A DNA stretch of 64,000 bases from Terriglobia bacterium. GTDB lineage: Bacteria; Acidobacteriota; Terriglobia; Terriglobales; Acidobacteriaceae. A model generated the notes under the pieces. The model made no database searches. It saw only the letters and a list, made by a program, of their open reading frames with translations, and was not told the origin of the DNA. The position numbers and the translations under genes were made by a program. Of this stretch, positions 10,116 to 19,761 are shown one piece after another. Each line of letters opens with the position of its first letter. The stretch's first letter is position 1. The DNA lies in the NCBI GenBank assembly GCA_020073015.1, contig JAIQFZ010000005.1:1-64000 (forward strand), read 5' to 3'.

Positions 10116-10337
10116 GCCCGCTGATTTCAAATGAATCCCCCCTGAAATGAAAAAGGCGCAGCCCATGGGCCACGCCTTAACTTCTTCCTTATATTTCTAT
10201 TATAGCATAGTGAATTAGGCCATTCCGAACGGTTTGCTGAAAATACATTTGGTGTGGATGCAGGATTTTAGCGTGATTCGTGTAATTCCTGCCCATTGAC
10301 AAGATTTCGGTTCGAGGCCGCCAGACAGCCTCCCGCG

Positions 10338-11612
10338 CTACGGCACATTCACCGTCACGGTCGCGCTGGTCCGCCCATATTGATTCGTCGCGTACAGCGT
10401 GTAGGTAGTCGTCGCGGTCGGCTTCACGGTCACTTTCGTGTCGCGCACCGCACCCGCGCCGGGGGACACGATCTTGTACATCGCGTTGCTGGCACTCCAT
10501 GACAGGGTCACGCTGCCGCCCGAAGAAACGTGGGTTGCGGACGCGGTGAAGCTGCTGATAGTGGGCGCAGATCCCGTCGGATAGCTCGAGTTCGTATAGA
10601 CCGGACTGATCTGCAAGACTTCAAACGCCGACGAGGGCACCGTCTTCAGTTGATCCAGTTCCGTGCTCCACCGGCTGTCGGAAACACCAGTGACGTACAA
10701 CGCGCTGCCGTTGTCGGCCAGAATCAGGCCGTACTTTTTCATCGCGGTCAGGATGGTCTGAACATTGCTCGAAAATCCGGAAATGTCGTAGCTCGACTTC
10801 AGGCGCAACCGCATGCCCATGGGGGGAGCGGTCGGATCGCTTGAGTTCGCTGCCAGGTGCGAAGCCGGAGGCGTGAACGCTGCTCTGGTATGGGGCAGGG
10901 TGAAACGAAAGGCGTGCTGAATCTTACCGGCGGCTACTTCGTCGTAGCGCACTAGTCCCGGGAAAATCGGCAAGCCTGCTGCATCGGCCGAAGTCCAGGT
11001 GTAGGGCCGCTGCTCGTTACCCAGCAGGTCCCAGACCGCGGTCGAGTCGGCATTCCAGCTGCCGTCAGAGTTCACCGACGCGTTATACATTTCGTAAAGA
11101 AAGCAATTGTTGTTGTCGAGGACGAGCACATGGCGGTCGCCCGTACTCGACGATCCGCCTTCCACCGGTGCATTCGCGGGGACCGGCATTGGCCCCGGAT
11201 CGCTCTCGTCCCCGTAAGCGCCCAGGTTCACATTCACCATCGCCTGATTTCCGTCTACCACGACGTAGGGAATGCCGTACGTGGGGTCGGTTCCCCAATC
11301 GGGGTGCATATTTACCGCGCCCACCCAGTTGCTCATGATGGTGGCGGAATTCGGATCGACCGGCGCAGACGAGATGTCGGTATTCCACAAGCTGCTGCTG
11401 GTGAATGGAACAAATCCTCCCAAGCTCGCCCTCTGGCCGGTAGACATGACGCTGCAGGCCAGGTTCCCGCCGCCCGAGCCGCCGCCGCTCCCGGGCGAAG
11501 ACGTCACGCCGCAGCCAGCCAGCAACACTACTAAGATGGTGAAGACCAACCACAGGCGACACGGCTTGCAGGAAAAATGATCGGGGAACATTGCGTACCG
11601 ATTCTGCCCCAC
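10338..11612 (-). CDS. Lipoprotein of unknown function with C-terminal Ig-like domain
   Basis: Lipobox LLAGCG after hydrophobic segment; C-terminal PTISSFTASATHVSSGGSVTLSWSAS...YTLYATNQYG Ig-like repeat. Confidence 0.65.
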   Translation of the reverse strand: MGQNRYAMFPDHFSCKPCRLWLVFTILVVLLAGCGVTSSPGSGGGSGGGNLACSVMSTGQRASLGGFVPFTSSSLWNTDISSAPVDPNSATIMSNWVGAVNMHPDWGTDPTYGIPYVVVDGNQAMVNVNLGAYGDESDPGPMPVPANAPVEGGSSSTGDRHVLVLDNNNCFLYEMYNASVNSDGSWNADSTAVWDLLGNEQRPYTWTSADAAGLPIFPGLVRYDEVAAGKIQHAFRFTLPHTRAAFTPPASHLAANSSDPTAPPMGMRLRLKSSYDISGFSSNVQTILTAMKKYGLILADNGSALYVTGVSDSRWSTELDQLKTVPSSAFEVLQISPVYTNSSYPTGSAPTISSFTASATHVSSGGSVTLSWSASNAMYKIVSPGAGAVRDTKVTVKPTATTTYTLYATNQYGRTSATVTVNVP

Positions 11613-11752
11613 AACTCACGAACGCAAAAGACGCGTTCGGACATGTCTGGTTGCCGGGTTTCACGCATGCCTTCTGTGCGCTGATCGAAGGCCAGGCTCC
11701 ACCCGGATGAGGTTGGATGAGAGTCGTCTTCGTCTGGGAGCGGTGGATCCCT

Positions 11753-11768
11753 TGTGATGTGCATCACG
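11753..11768. promoter_or_regulatory. CRP/FNR-family-like palindrome TGTGA-N6-TCACG
   Basis: Sequence TGTGATGTGCATCACG in the intergenic region between the lipoprotein gene and a small ORF. Confidence 0.35.
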
Positions 11769-11839
11769 CAGAGCTGTGATTGTCCCTACCGCAGGCGCGC
11801 TGGTCCTGGGCAATACTCCAAAGCAGTAAGGAGTTGTCT

Positions 11840-12067
11840 ATGGCATTACCGGCAATCGTTTGGCGAAATCCTAATTCCGTTTCGCGGTGCCGCGTCTGGA
11901 ACCGCGCGAAACACGAGGCTTCTCGAAGTCTCTACCTGGTGGTGGAGTCGGCATCTGAGGAGCAGCGCCAGTGGAAAGGCCTGCCCAATCTCGAGATCAT
12001 CCAAGGCGGCGCGGCGGCGGCCACTCGACCCGTACGCGAACGGCAGAGCCTTCCGTCGGGAGCATGA
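11840..12067 (+). CDS. Small hypothetical protein (75 aa)
   Basis: ATG preceded by AAGGAG at appropriate spacing; no family recognised. Confidence 0.3.
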   Translation: MALPAIVWRNPNSVSRCRVWNRAKHEASRSLYLVVESASEEQRQWKGLPNLEIIQGGAAAATRPVRERQSLPSGA

Positions 12068-12236
12068 GAAGCCCCCTTTGCGACCTACATCTTGACCTCG
12101 GCGGCTAAAGCCCCCCCTGAAAACAAACCGCTTATCGCGGCGCTGAAGCGCTGCGGCACCCAAAATCAAGTGCAACATCGCCTTTTTCCGCATCCGTGAA
12201 GTCGTGCCCTTCCCTGTTCGATTTAGACTCTTTGTC

Positions 12237-13400
12237 ATGGCCAAGAACTGGAAAACGAAGCTGATTCACTCGGACGCCAAGATCCCGAAAGGATTTCGCT
12301 CACTGTCGGTGGGTGTGCAACGTGGGTCGACGGTGTTGTTTCCGGATGCGGCGTCGGTCAAGGACGACTGGGACCAGTACGAGGTGGGGTACACATACGG
12401 GTTGTATGGGACTCCGACTACTCTGGAACTGGCGGCGCGCATCTGCGAGTTGGAGGGCGGGTTCCGGACGCTGATCACACCGGGTGGGCAGTGTGCAATC
12501 TCGCTCATCAATCTCGCGCTTCTGAAGGCGGGGGATCACGTTTTGATCCCGGAGAGCGTGTACACGCCGAATCGCAAGTTTGCGGCGCAGGTTCTGCGGC
12601 GATTTGGCGTGGAGGTGGGATTTTACGCTCCGGAAGGGGGCGCCGGAATTCAGACGTTATTTCGCGAGAACACGCGGATGGTGTGGTGCGAGAGTCCCGG
12701 GTCGATCACGATGGAAGTGCAGGACGTGCCGGCGATCGCGGAGGTGGCGCATCGTGCCGGAGCCATGGTCGTGATGGATAACACCTGGTCGGCGGGCGTG
12801 TATTTTGACGCCTTCGCGCACGGCGTGGATGTGACGATGCAGGCGATCACGAAGTATGTCGGGGGGCATAGTGATCTATTGCTGGGGTCGATCACGACGC
12901 GGGAGGAGACAGCGTGGCGGCGGCTGGGCGCGACCCAACAACTGGTGGGCTGCGCGGCTTCTCCGGACGATTGCAGCCTGGCGCTGCGCGGGTTGAAGAC
13001 ACTGGCGGTGCGACTGAAAGCTATTGAAGACGCCACGCTGACTTTGGCGCGCTGGCTGAGTGAGCGTCCGGAGATTGAACGCGTGCTGCACCCGGCGCTT
13101 CCGTCTTGTCCGGGACATGAATTCTGGAAGCGCGACTTCAGGGGGTCGACAGGCGTGTTCTCAATCGTGTTTCAGCCGCGATTCAGCAAGGCGCAGGTGC
13201 AGGGATTCGTGGACAAGCTGGAGTTGTTTGAGATCGGGTACAGCTGGGCAGGGGTGACGAGCCTCGCGGTGGCGTACGACTTTCATGCCACGCGCGGACG
13301 TCCGGAGTATGGGCATCGCATCGTGCGGCTGAATATTGGGCTGGAGGATGTGGACGATTTGAAGGCGGACCTGCGGGTGGCGCTGGATTCGTTGGGGTGA
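12237..13400 (+). CDS. metC: Cystathionine beta-lyase (Cys/Met metabolism PLP enzyme)
   Basis: MAKNWKTKLIHSDAK..., DNTWSAGVYFDAFAHGVDVTMQAITKYVGGHSD PLP lysine motif. Confidence 0.88.
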   Translation: MAKNWKTKLIHSDAKIPKGFRSLSVGVQRGSTVLFPDAASVKDDWDQYEVGYTYGLYGTPTTLELAARICELEGGFRTLITPGGQCAISLINLALLKAGDHVLIPESVYTPNRKFAAQVLRRFGVEVGFYAPEGGAGIQTLFRENTRMVWCESPGSITMEVQDVPAIAEVAHRAGAMVVMDNTWSAGVYFDAFAHGVDVTMQAITKYVGGHSDLLLGSITTREETAWRRLGATQQLVGCAASPDDCSLALRGLKTLAVRLKAIEDATLTLARWLSERPEIERVLHPALPSCPGHEFWKRDFRGSTGVFSIVFQPRFSKAQVQGFVDKLELFEIGYSWAGVTSLAVAYDFHATRGRPEYGHRIVRLNIGLEDVDDLKADLRVALDSLG

Positions 13401-13535
13401 AAGATCACCCAGGTCAGATGAAGGGACAACTCTAGACTGGATTTGTAGCCAGGGATCCATCCGCCATCTGATGTCTGCAGTCGATTCGGAGCCCAGCCAG
13501 TCTGCCGTTTCGCAGATCGGAGTTTGGCGTGGGCC

Positions 13536-13817
13536 TCAGAACATAGCGCAGGCCTCGGCGACTCTCTCGATCATGGATTCCAGTGCGGCCCGACGTGCTT
13601 CGAGTTTCGTTTTTAATTGCGGATCAGGACAGGCTGCGGCTTCACTGGATGCGTTGGTCCAACTCGCGACCAGGATTTCGCGCAGTTGGTCGAGTTCGTC
13701 GAAGTCGAAGCGAAGGTCGTTCGCCATAATGCGGTCGAGCAAACCGGCGGGATCGCCCTGGTTGAGAAGGATCTCCGCGAACAGCTTTAATTCCTCGGGC
13801 GAAAAGTGGAGTTTCAT
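13536..13817 (-). CDS. Small hypothetical protein
   Basis: 93 aa ORF with plausible purine-rich upstream region; no family recognised. Confidence 0.45.
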   Translation of the reverse strand: MKLHFSPEELKLFAEILLNQGDPAGLLDRIMANDLRFDFDELDQLREILVASWTNASSEAAACPDPQLKTKLEARRAALESMIERVAEACAMF

Positions 13818-13960
13818 GGCAACCTCCTGGTGCAGCGTATCACTCGCTTGGCGCTCTTGACCTCCTGGTAGCGCCGGCTTCTTCCCAAAGCGTTGGGGTC
13901 GCGCCCACCTTCGGCTCGCTCAGGGCAGGCTAGCCTCCGGGGTGGCGCTCCATCTTCTCT

Positions 13961-14848
13961 TCAGGCGCGGACTGTGAGTACCGGACAGTGCGCGTCGCTG
14001 ATGACTTCGCATGCCGTTGTCCAGGGCACATGCGAGTCGATGGCCGGAAAGGGCGTGTGATGGACGCCCATCACGATGAGACCGGCCTGCTTGTCACGGG
14101 CCATGGTAAGGATTGCGGGCGCCGCCAGGTCGAAGTGGACCGCGAAATCAATCTTGCAACTGGGCTCGTGGTCGGAAGGAATCATCTCTTCCAGACGTTT
14201 CTGATAGTAGTGGGCCATCTCCGATTGCTGCTCCCAGGGAACGAGCGGGGCGGCATGCAACAGGATCAACTCAGCGTGGTTTTCTTCCGCCAGCGCGATG
14301 GCAAAGGGGAGCGCATGAAATGAGCCCTTCGAGAAGTCGGTGGCGAGGATGATGCGGTCCGGTTTCCAGGCTTGATGCGCTTTGAGTTCTGAACCGGGCC
14401 CGACGGTGAGGACCGGGCACGTTGCTTTGCGGAAGATCTGCTCGGCGACAGAACCCATGAACAGCTTGGAGAGACCCTTGCGTCCATGGGTACCGAGCAC
14501 CACCAGATCGATGTGCTCATGCACGATCAGATCGGAGATGATGGACGGCGGATACCCTTTTTCGACCAGTAATTCGTGACGCAGACCCTCGAAATCTCTG
14601 GTGTCGGCATACTTCTGCATGCCCTGTTTTGCCTCTTGCCATTCCAGGTCGAGGTCGACGGGCGGGGGCACCGGCGTCATTCCGGCCACGGGTTCGATGG
14701 GCACGGCGTGGGCGACAATGACTTTGGAGTCATAGCAGTGAGCGAGGCTCAACGCGTACGGGAAAGCGGCCTCGGAAGATGGGGAGAAGTCTGTGGCGAA
14801 CAAGATTGAGTTGAACGCGATGCGGGTACTTGCCTGGGAAGTCGCCAT
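13961..14848 (-). CDS. Tandem-domain universal stress protein (UspA-like)
   Basis: Two repeats of ILFATDFSPSSEAAF / IILATDFSKGSFHAL with GTHGRKGLSKLFMGSVAEQI. Confidence 0.88.
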   Translation of the reverse strand: MATSQASTRIAFNSILFATDFSPSSEAAFPYALSLAHCYDSKVIVAHAVPIEPVAGMTPVPPPVDLDLEWQEAKQGMQKYADTRDFEGLRHELLVEKGYPPSIISDLIVHEHIDLVVLGTHGRKGLSKLFMGSVAEQIFRKATCPVLTVGPGSELKAHQAWKPDRIILATDFSKGSFHALPFAIALAEENHAELILLHAAPLVPWEQQSEMAHYYQKRLEEMIPSDHEPSCKIDFAVHFDLAAPAILTMARDKQAGLIVMGVHHTPFPAIDSHVPWTTACEVISDAHCPVLTVRA

Positions 14849-14999
14849 GATGCACCTCCTGTCAGGCGGCAATGGATCTATTGCATTTATACCTCCCCGC
14901 TCCCGGCATGGCAGTGACTGGAGTCACCAGGGAGAGTGAGGAAAAGCTGGTTGGGAAACGATGGTGAGGAGACCGTCTTCGACGATGGCTGCGGCCGGG

Positions 15000-15434
15000 T
15001 TACGCTTTTGCTCGACGGCCCGAACCGTTCTGCTTGAATGCAGAACGGATGTCGGAGATCTCGCCGCTGAGCATGTCCATCACCTGGAAACAGAGGGCGG
15101 GGTTGCGCTGGAGACACGTCAGGACCGCATTGCGAGGTACAAAGGCCAATTCGGAGTCTTCGACCACCTTGGCGGTCAGGCTGTAGGGGTTGCCGGAGAC
15201 GGTAGCCGGTAACCCGGCAATGGCTCGGGGGCCGAGGATTCTGGCGGGAAAGACCTGGGTTTCGCAATCGAGAGCCAGGCTGACTCGTCCGCTGCGAATG
15301 AGGAACACGCCGGAGACGTCCTCGCCCCTCCGGAATAAGATCGCTCCCTTTGGTTTGAAGACGATGGTCGCCAGACGCTCCAGTTCTGCCTGCAGTTCAG
15401 GCGACGGAATCAGATTTTTGCCAGGAGTCGCCAT
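15000..15434 (-). CDS. Cyclic-nucleotide-binding-domain protein without recognisable HTH
   Basis: cNMP-binding fold pattern ILFRRGEDVSGVFLIRSGRVSLAL; ends at about 144 aa with no DNA-binding helix pair. Confidence 0.7.
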   Translation of the reverse strand: MATPGKNLIPSPELQAELERLATIVFKPKGAILFRRGEDVSGVFLIRSGRVSLALDCETQVFPARILGPRAIAGLPATVSGNPYSLTAKVVEDSELAFVPRNAVLTCLQRNPALCFQVMDMLSGEISDIRSAFKQNGSGRRAKA

Positions 15435-15484
15435 TACACCCTCTCCCCGTGGGACCTATTTAGCCGCGTGGCAAACATGGTTTC

Positions 15485-15500
15485 TGTGACGCCGATCACC
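15485..15500. promoter_or_regulatory. CRP-like site TGTGA-N6-TCACC
   Basis: TGTGACGCCGATCACC between the cNMP-binding gene (-) and galM (+). Confidence 0.3.
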
Positions 15501-15618
15501 GGTGCGCGTGACGGCTTCGGAGAAACCCGGCTGGCCAGGTTTTTGGCTCCGCCCAGCGTGGGGTCAGGTACACTGGGCGTTCAAACCTTTGGAAGCAGCC
15601 GGGATCTGGAGCCTATCC

Positions 15619-16746
15619 ATGAAGATCGAGGTCTTAAGCTGGGTGTTGGCCCTGAGTTTGCTGAGCGGGCACGCAACGGAGGCGAAAACGAACATCAAAA
15701 AGCAACCATTCGGGAAGACGCCGGAGGGCAGTGCGGCCGATCTCTATACCCTCACGAATAACAAGGGCATGCAAGCCGCCATCACGAATTTTGGCGGCAT
15801 TGTGGTCCAGTTGCGTGTGCCGGACCGCAAGGGGAATCTGGCGGACGTGGTACTGGGATACGACGATCTGGACGGGTACATCCACGACAAGGCATATCTG
15901 GGCGCTCTGATCGGGCGCTACGGGAACCGGATTGCACAGGGAAGATTTACCCTGGGTGGGAAGGCATATACACTCGCACGTAACAACGGCGAGAACACCC
16001 TGCACGGCGGGCTCAAGGGGTTCAACCAGGCGCTCTGGAGGGCAAAAGAGCTTCCGAGCAAGAATGGCCCGGCTCTGCAATTGGAGTACTTAAGCAAGGA
16101 CGGGGAGGAAGGGTTTCCCGGCAACTTGTCGGTGAAGGTGATCTATACGCTGACCGATGACAACGAACTCAAGATCGAGTACAGCGCGACGACCGACAAA
16201 GAGACGGTGGTCAATCTAACTAATCATTCCTATTTCAATCTGGCGGGGGCGGGCAACGGGGATATCCTTCAGCACCAGGTGATGCTGCGGGCGGATAAGT
16301 TCACGCCGGTGAGTGAGTCACTGATTCCGACCGGCGAGTTGCGCGGCGTGCAGGGCACTCCGATGGACTTTCGCACACCCACGGCAGTCGGCGCACGAAT
16401 TGAGCAGGACGACCAGCAATTGAAGTACGGCCGCGGTTACGACCACAACTGGGTGCTGGAGAGTGGAGGAAGCAAGACTCCGACGCTAGCGGCCACGGTC
16501 TTTGAACCGGGAACGGGCCGCGTGCTGGAGGTGTGGACGACAGAACCTGGGGTTCAGTTCTATACGGGCAATTTCCTGGACGGAGCGAAGGGCAAGAGCG
16601 GGAAGGTTTACCAGCGACGCTACGCGTTGTGCCTGGAGACACAGCATTTTCCCGACTCGCCGAATCAACCTACTTTCCCGTCCACTGTGCTCAAGCCGGG
16701 ACAGCGTTATCACACCGTGACCATCTACAAATTCTCGGCGCGGTGA
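15619..16746 (+). CDS. galM: Aldose 1-epimerase
   Basis: GRYGNRIAQGRFTLGGKAYTLARNNGENTLHGG, NLTNHSYFNL, signal-peptide-like N-terminus. Confidence 0.9.
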   Translation: MKIEVLSWVLALSLLSGHATEAKTNIKKQPFGKTPEGSAADLYTLTNNKGMQAAITNFGGIVVQLRVPDRKGNLADVVLGYDDLDGYIHDKAYLGALIGRYGNRIAQGRFTLGGKAYTLARNNGENTLHGGLKGFNQALWRAKELPSKNGPALQLEYLSKDGEEGFPGNLSVKVIYTLTDDNELKIEYSATTDKETVVNLTNHSYFNLAGAGNGDILQHQVMLRADKFTPVSESLIPTGELRGVQGTPMDFRTPTAVGARIEQDDQQLKYGRGYDHNWVLESGGSKTPTLAATVFEPGTGRVLEVWTTEPGVQFYTGNFLDGAKGKSGKVYQRRYALCLETQHFPDSPNQPTFPSTVLKPGQRYHTVTIYKFSAR

Positions 16747-17010
16747 GCGAGTGAGGCATGGGCTGGGCTAACAGGCTGCTGAAAAACTCCTGAGGGCGCT
16801 AAAGCTTACCTCAGGCGCTAAAGCGCGAGCAGATTTTGAACAGCTAGCGATACGAGTCAACTCGGGCGCTTTCCCCTTTTTCGCAACGAAGTTTAGTTTT
16901 TCGCCGCCTGCCAAAGCCTGTGTGAGTTTAGGCGGCCTTACAGCGGTGCAGTGTCGGGCTTCTACGATTCGCGCAGTCCATAATCCGAAAGAAGGCCAGG
17001 AACTGAAACC

Positions 17011-18462
17011 ATGAGCGCTTTCACACGACGTCAGTTTGCTCAAATCGCGGGTGCCGCGGCGCTCGGCCTGGGTGCAAACCCAGTTGTGAGTGCAACAGAA
17101 ACGGCGGGGAGTTCGTCGGGCAAGTTCCCGGCGTCGTTTGTATGGGGATGCGCCACGGCTTCCTACCAAGTGGAGGGAGCGGCTCAGGAAGATGGGCGAA
17201 AACCGTCGGTCTGGGACACGTTTTCGCATGCGCCGGGGCGGGTCGAAATGGACCACAACGGCGACGTGGCGGTCGATCAATACCATCGCTACAAAGAGGA
17301 TATTGAGCACCTCCAGTGGCTGGGGTGCAAGGCGTACCGGTTTTCCATTTCGTGGCCGCGCGTGTTTCCGGATGGTTCTGGTCAGGCAAACGAAAAGGGC
17401 TTCGCCTACTACGATCGTCTGGTCGATGAGTTGTTGAAGCATGGGATCGAACCCTACGCGACGCTGTTCCACTGGGATCTGCCCCAGGCGTTGGAAGACC
17501 GTTACGGCGGCTGGCAGTCACGCGAGACCGCCAAGCATTTCGCCGACTATGCGGAGGCGGTTGCCCAGCGGCTCTCCGACCGGATCACTCATTTCTTTAC
17601 GATCAACGAGTTTTCCTGCTTTACCGATGAAGGTTACGGTTCGGGGACGAAAGCGCCAGGCAAAGTACTGGGGGATAAGGTCCGCAATCAGGTTCGCCAC
17701 CATGCGGTGCTGGGACATGGAATGGCAGTCGGAGCGCTGCGGGCCGCAGGTCGGCGTCCACTGCAGATCGGACTGGCAGAGAATCCGAGTCTGTGCGTGC
17801 CGGTGATCGAGGCGGGGGCGCATATTGCGGCGGCGCGCACAGCCATGCGAGAAGTGAACGCTCCTTTCCTGACCGCGATTCTGGAAGGGAAGTACACCGA
17901 GCACTACCTTTCCACCGAGGGGAAGAACGCGCCGGAATTCACGGCGGAGGACATGAAGACAATCTCCACGCCTCTCGACCTGGTGGGACTGAACTGCTAT
18001 GGGCCTACTTACGTCCGCGCCGACCACACGCAGGAATTGGGGTTTGCGGTGGTGCCCAATCCTCAGTCCTATCCGCATATGGATTCGCCGTGGCTGGCGA
18101 TTGGGCCGGAGATCCTGTACTGGGCGCCGCGGCACCTGAAAGAGATCTGGGGCGTCGAGAACGCTTTCATCACGGAAAATGGCTGCTCATCGCACGACCG
18201 GCCGGACCCGGATGGGAAGGTCTATGACACGGACCGGATCATGTATCTGCGCAACAATCTGACCCACGCCCAGCGGGCGGTGGTGGAAGGGTGGCCGCTG
18301 CGGGGATATTTCTGCTGGAGCCTGCTCGATAACTTCGAATGGAATGACGGATTCACGAAGCGCTTTGGTTTGTTCTATGTGAATTTTGAAACGCAGAAGC
18401 GAGTGCCGAAGTTGAGCGCGGATTTCTATCGCGACGTCATCGCGCGGAATGTGGTGGTTTGA
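17011..18462 (+). CDS. GH1 beta-glucosidase with Tat-type signal
   Basis: TRRQFAQIAGAAALGLG Tat motif; FVWGCATASYQVEGA, catalytic TINEF and ITENGCS. Confidence 0.9.
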   Translation: MSAFTRRQFAQIAGAAALGLGANPVVSATETAGSSSGKFPASFVWGCATASYQVEGAAQEDGRKPSVWDTFSHAPGRVEMDHNGDVAVDQYHRYKEDIEHLQWLGCKAYRFSISWPRVFPDGSGQANEKGFAYYDRLVDELLKHGIEPYATLFHWDLPQALEDRYGGWQSRETAKHFADYAEAVAQRLSDRITHFFTINEFSCFTDEGYGSGTKAPGKVLGDKVRNQVRHHAVLGHGMAVGALRAAGRRPLQIGLAENPSLCVPVIEAGAHIAAARTAMREVNAPFLTAILEGKYTEHYLSTEGKNAPEFTAEDMKTISTPLDLVGLNCYGPTYVRADHTQELGFAVVPNPQSYPHMDSPWLAIGPEILYWAPRHLKEIWGVENAFITENGCSSHDRPDPDGKVYDTDRIMYLRNNLTHAQRAVVEGWPLRGYFCWSLLDNFEWNDGFTKRFGLFYVNFETQKRVPKLSADFYRDVIARNVVV

Positions 18463-18523
18463 GGGTAGCCTCACACTGGGTCGTCCCTCTGAGACTTTGC
18501 TGATTTTCCCACCCTACCCAGCG

Positions 18524-18695
18524 CTTCAGAGTCTGTTTCATAACTGGGCCGTTCCTCCGGGACTTGGCTGGTCCTTCCCACTTTTCCCAGCGCTGAAAGC
18601 GCTGGGCTAAGTTTGGTCGCCCCTCCGGGGCTGGAGTCTGTTGGTGTTCTCCCACCGATCCAACTACAAAGTGAGTTTTGAAACAGACTCTGAAG
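18524..18695. repeat. Hairpin element bounded by 17-bp perfect inverted repeats
   Basis: CTTCAGAGTCTGTTTCA at 18524-18540 and TGAAACAGACTCTGAAG at 18679-18695, with an internal CCAGCGCTGAAAGCGCTGG hairpin. Confidence 0.7.
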
Positions 18696-18841
18696 AGCGG
18701 CGGTAAGCCGGTATGCCCCCTTCGACTTCGCTCAGGGCAGGCTCTCCCGGACCGGACTCCCCAAGCGCTTTGTCCACTGGGTTGCCCGAAAGTGAGTTCT
18801 CGCGCACACTCACCGAGGCTGGATTCTGGAGCGTCTGGTGC

Positions 18842-18873
18842 TGTACAAATCTTGGCCATTCGTATACAAATAG
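18842..18873. promoter_or_regulatory. Putative operator: TGTACAAAT and TTCGTATACAAA near-palindrome upstream of the nicotinate cluster
   Basis: GTATACAAAT recurs in the enamidase/nicotinamidase divergent promoter (28906-28915). Confidence 0.45.
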
Positions 18874-18923
18874 CGAACATCTTACACCTCTCACGGGGAA
18901 GACCTCACTCCGGGGATTCACGT

Positions 18924-19760
18924 TTGTATATCAAGCCCAAAACATTGGATGAAGCAGTTCTTGCGCTGGCTACGGAGCCGGCACAGGTTCTATCGGGCGG
19001 GACGGATTTCTATCCTGCACTCGGCGACCGTCCGGTTCGCGGCTCGGTGGTGGATGTTTCGGGACTTGGTGAGTTGCGTGGAGTTGCGACAGAGGCGGAC
19101 CGGATTCGAATTGGCGGGCTTACGACCTGGAGCGAAATCATCCGCACTCCTCTTCCCCGGTGTTTGGATGCGCTGAAGGCTACGGCGCGCGAGGTGGGGT
19201 CGGTACAGATTCAGAATCGGGGTACGGTGGCGGGTAATTTGTGCAACGCTTCCCCGGCAGCCGATGGCGTGCCTCCGCTCCTGGCGCTGGATGCGGACGT
19301 AGAACTGGTTTCGAAGGCGGGTTCGCGGCGCATGCCTCTGGCTGAATTTATTGTGGGAAACCGGAAGACGCAGCGGCGGGCGGATGAATTGCTGACGGCG
19401 GTGCTGGTGCCGAGGGTGGTAGAGAGCGCGGCGTCGGCGTTTGTGAAGCTGGGAGCGCGCCGATATCTGGTGATTTCGATTTCGATGGTGGCGGCGGCGG
19501 TTCTGGTGGACGACACAGGCCGGGTTGCGGACGCGCGGGTGGCGGTGGGGTCGTGCTCGGCGGCGGCTCGGCGGCTGCGCGAGCTTGAGCGGGAGTTGGT
19601 CGGAGCGGCGGTTCGCGAGGGACTTGGACGACGAGTGAGGCCGGAGCACCTCCAGCCCTTGTCCCCGATTGATGATGTGCGGGCCACGGCTGAATACCGG
19701 ATGGATGCTTCGCTGACGCTGGTACAGCGGGCTCTGAATGCTTGCATAGGAGTTTTTTGA
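18924..19760 (+). CDS. FAD-binding subunit of a molybdenum hydroxylase (xanthine/nicotinate dehydrogenase family)
   Basis: LSGGTDFYPALGDRPV, IRIGGLTTWSEI, QIQNRGTVAGNLCNASPAAD; probable TTG start at 18924. Confidence 0.85.
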   Translation: MYIKPKTLDEAVLALATEPAQVLSGGTDFYPALGDRPVRGSVVDVSGLGELRGVATEADRIRIGGLTTWSEIIRTPLPRCLDALKATAREVGSVQIQNRGTVAGNLCNASPAADGVPPLLALDADVELVSKAGSRRMPLAEFIVGNRKTQRRADELLTAVLVPRVVESAASAFVKLGARRYLVISISMVAAAVLVDDTGRVADARVAVGSCSAAARRLRELERELVGAAVREGLGRRVRPEHLQPLSPIDDVRATAEYRMDASLTLVQRALNACIGVF

Positions 19761-19761
19761 G

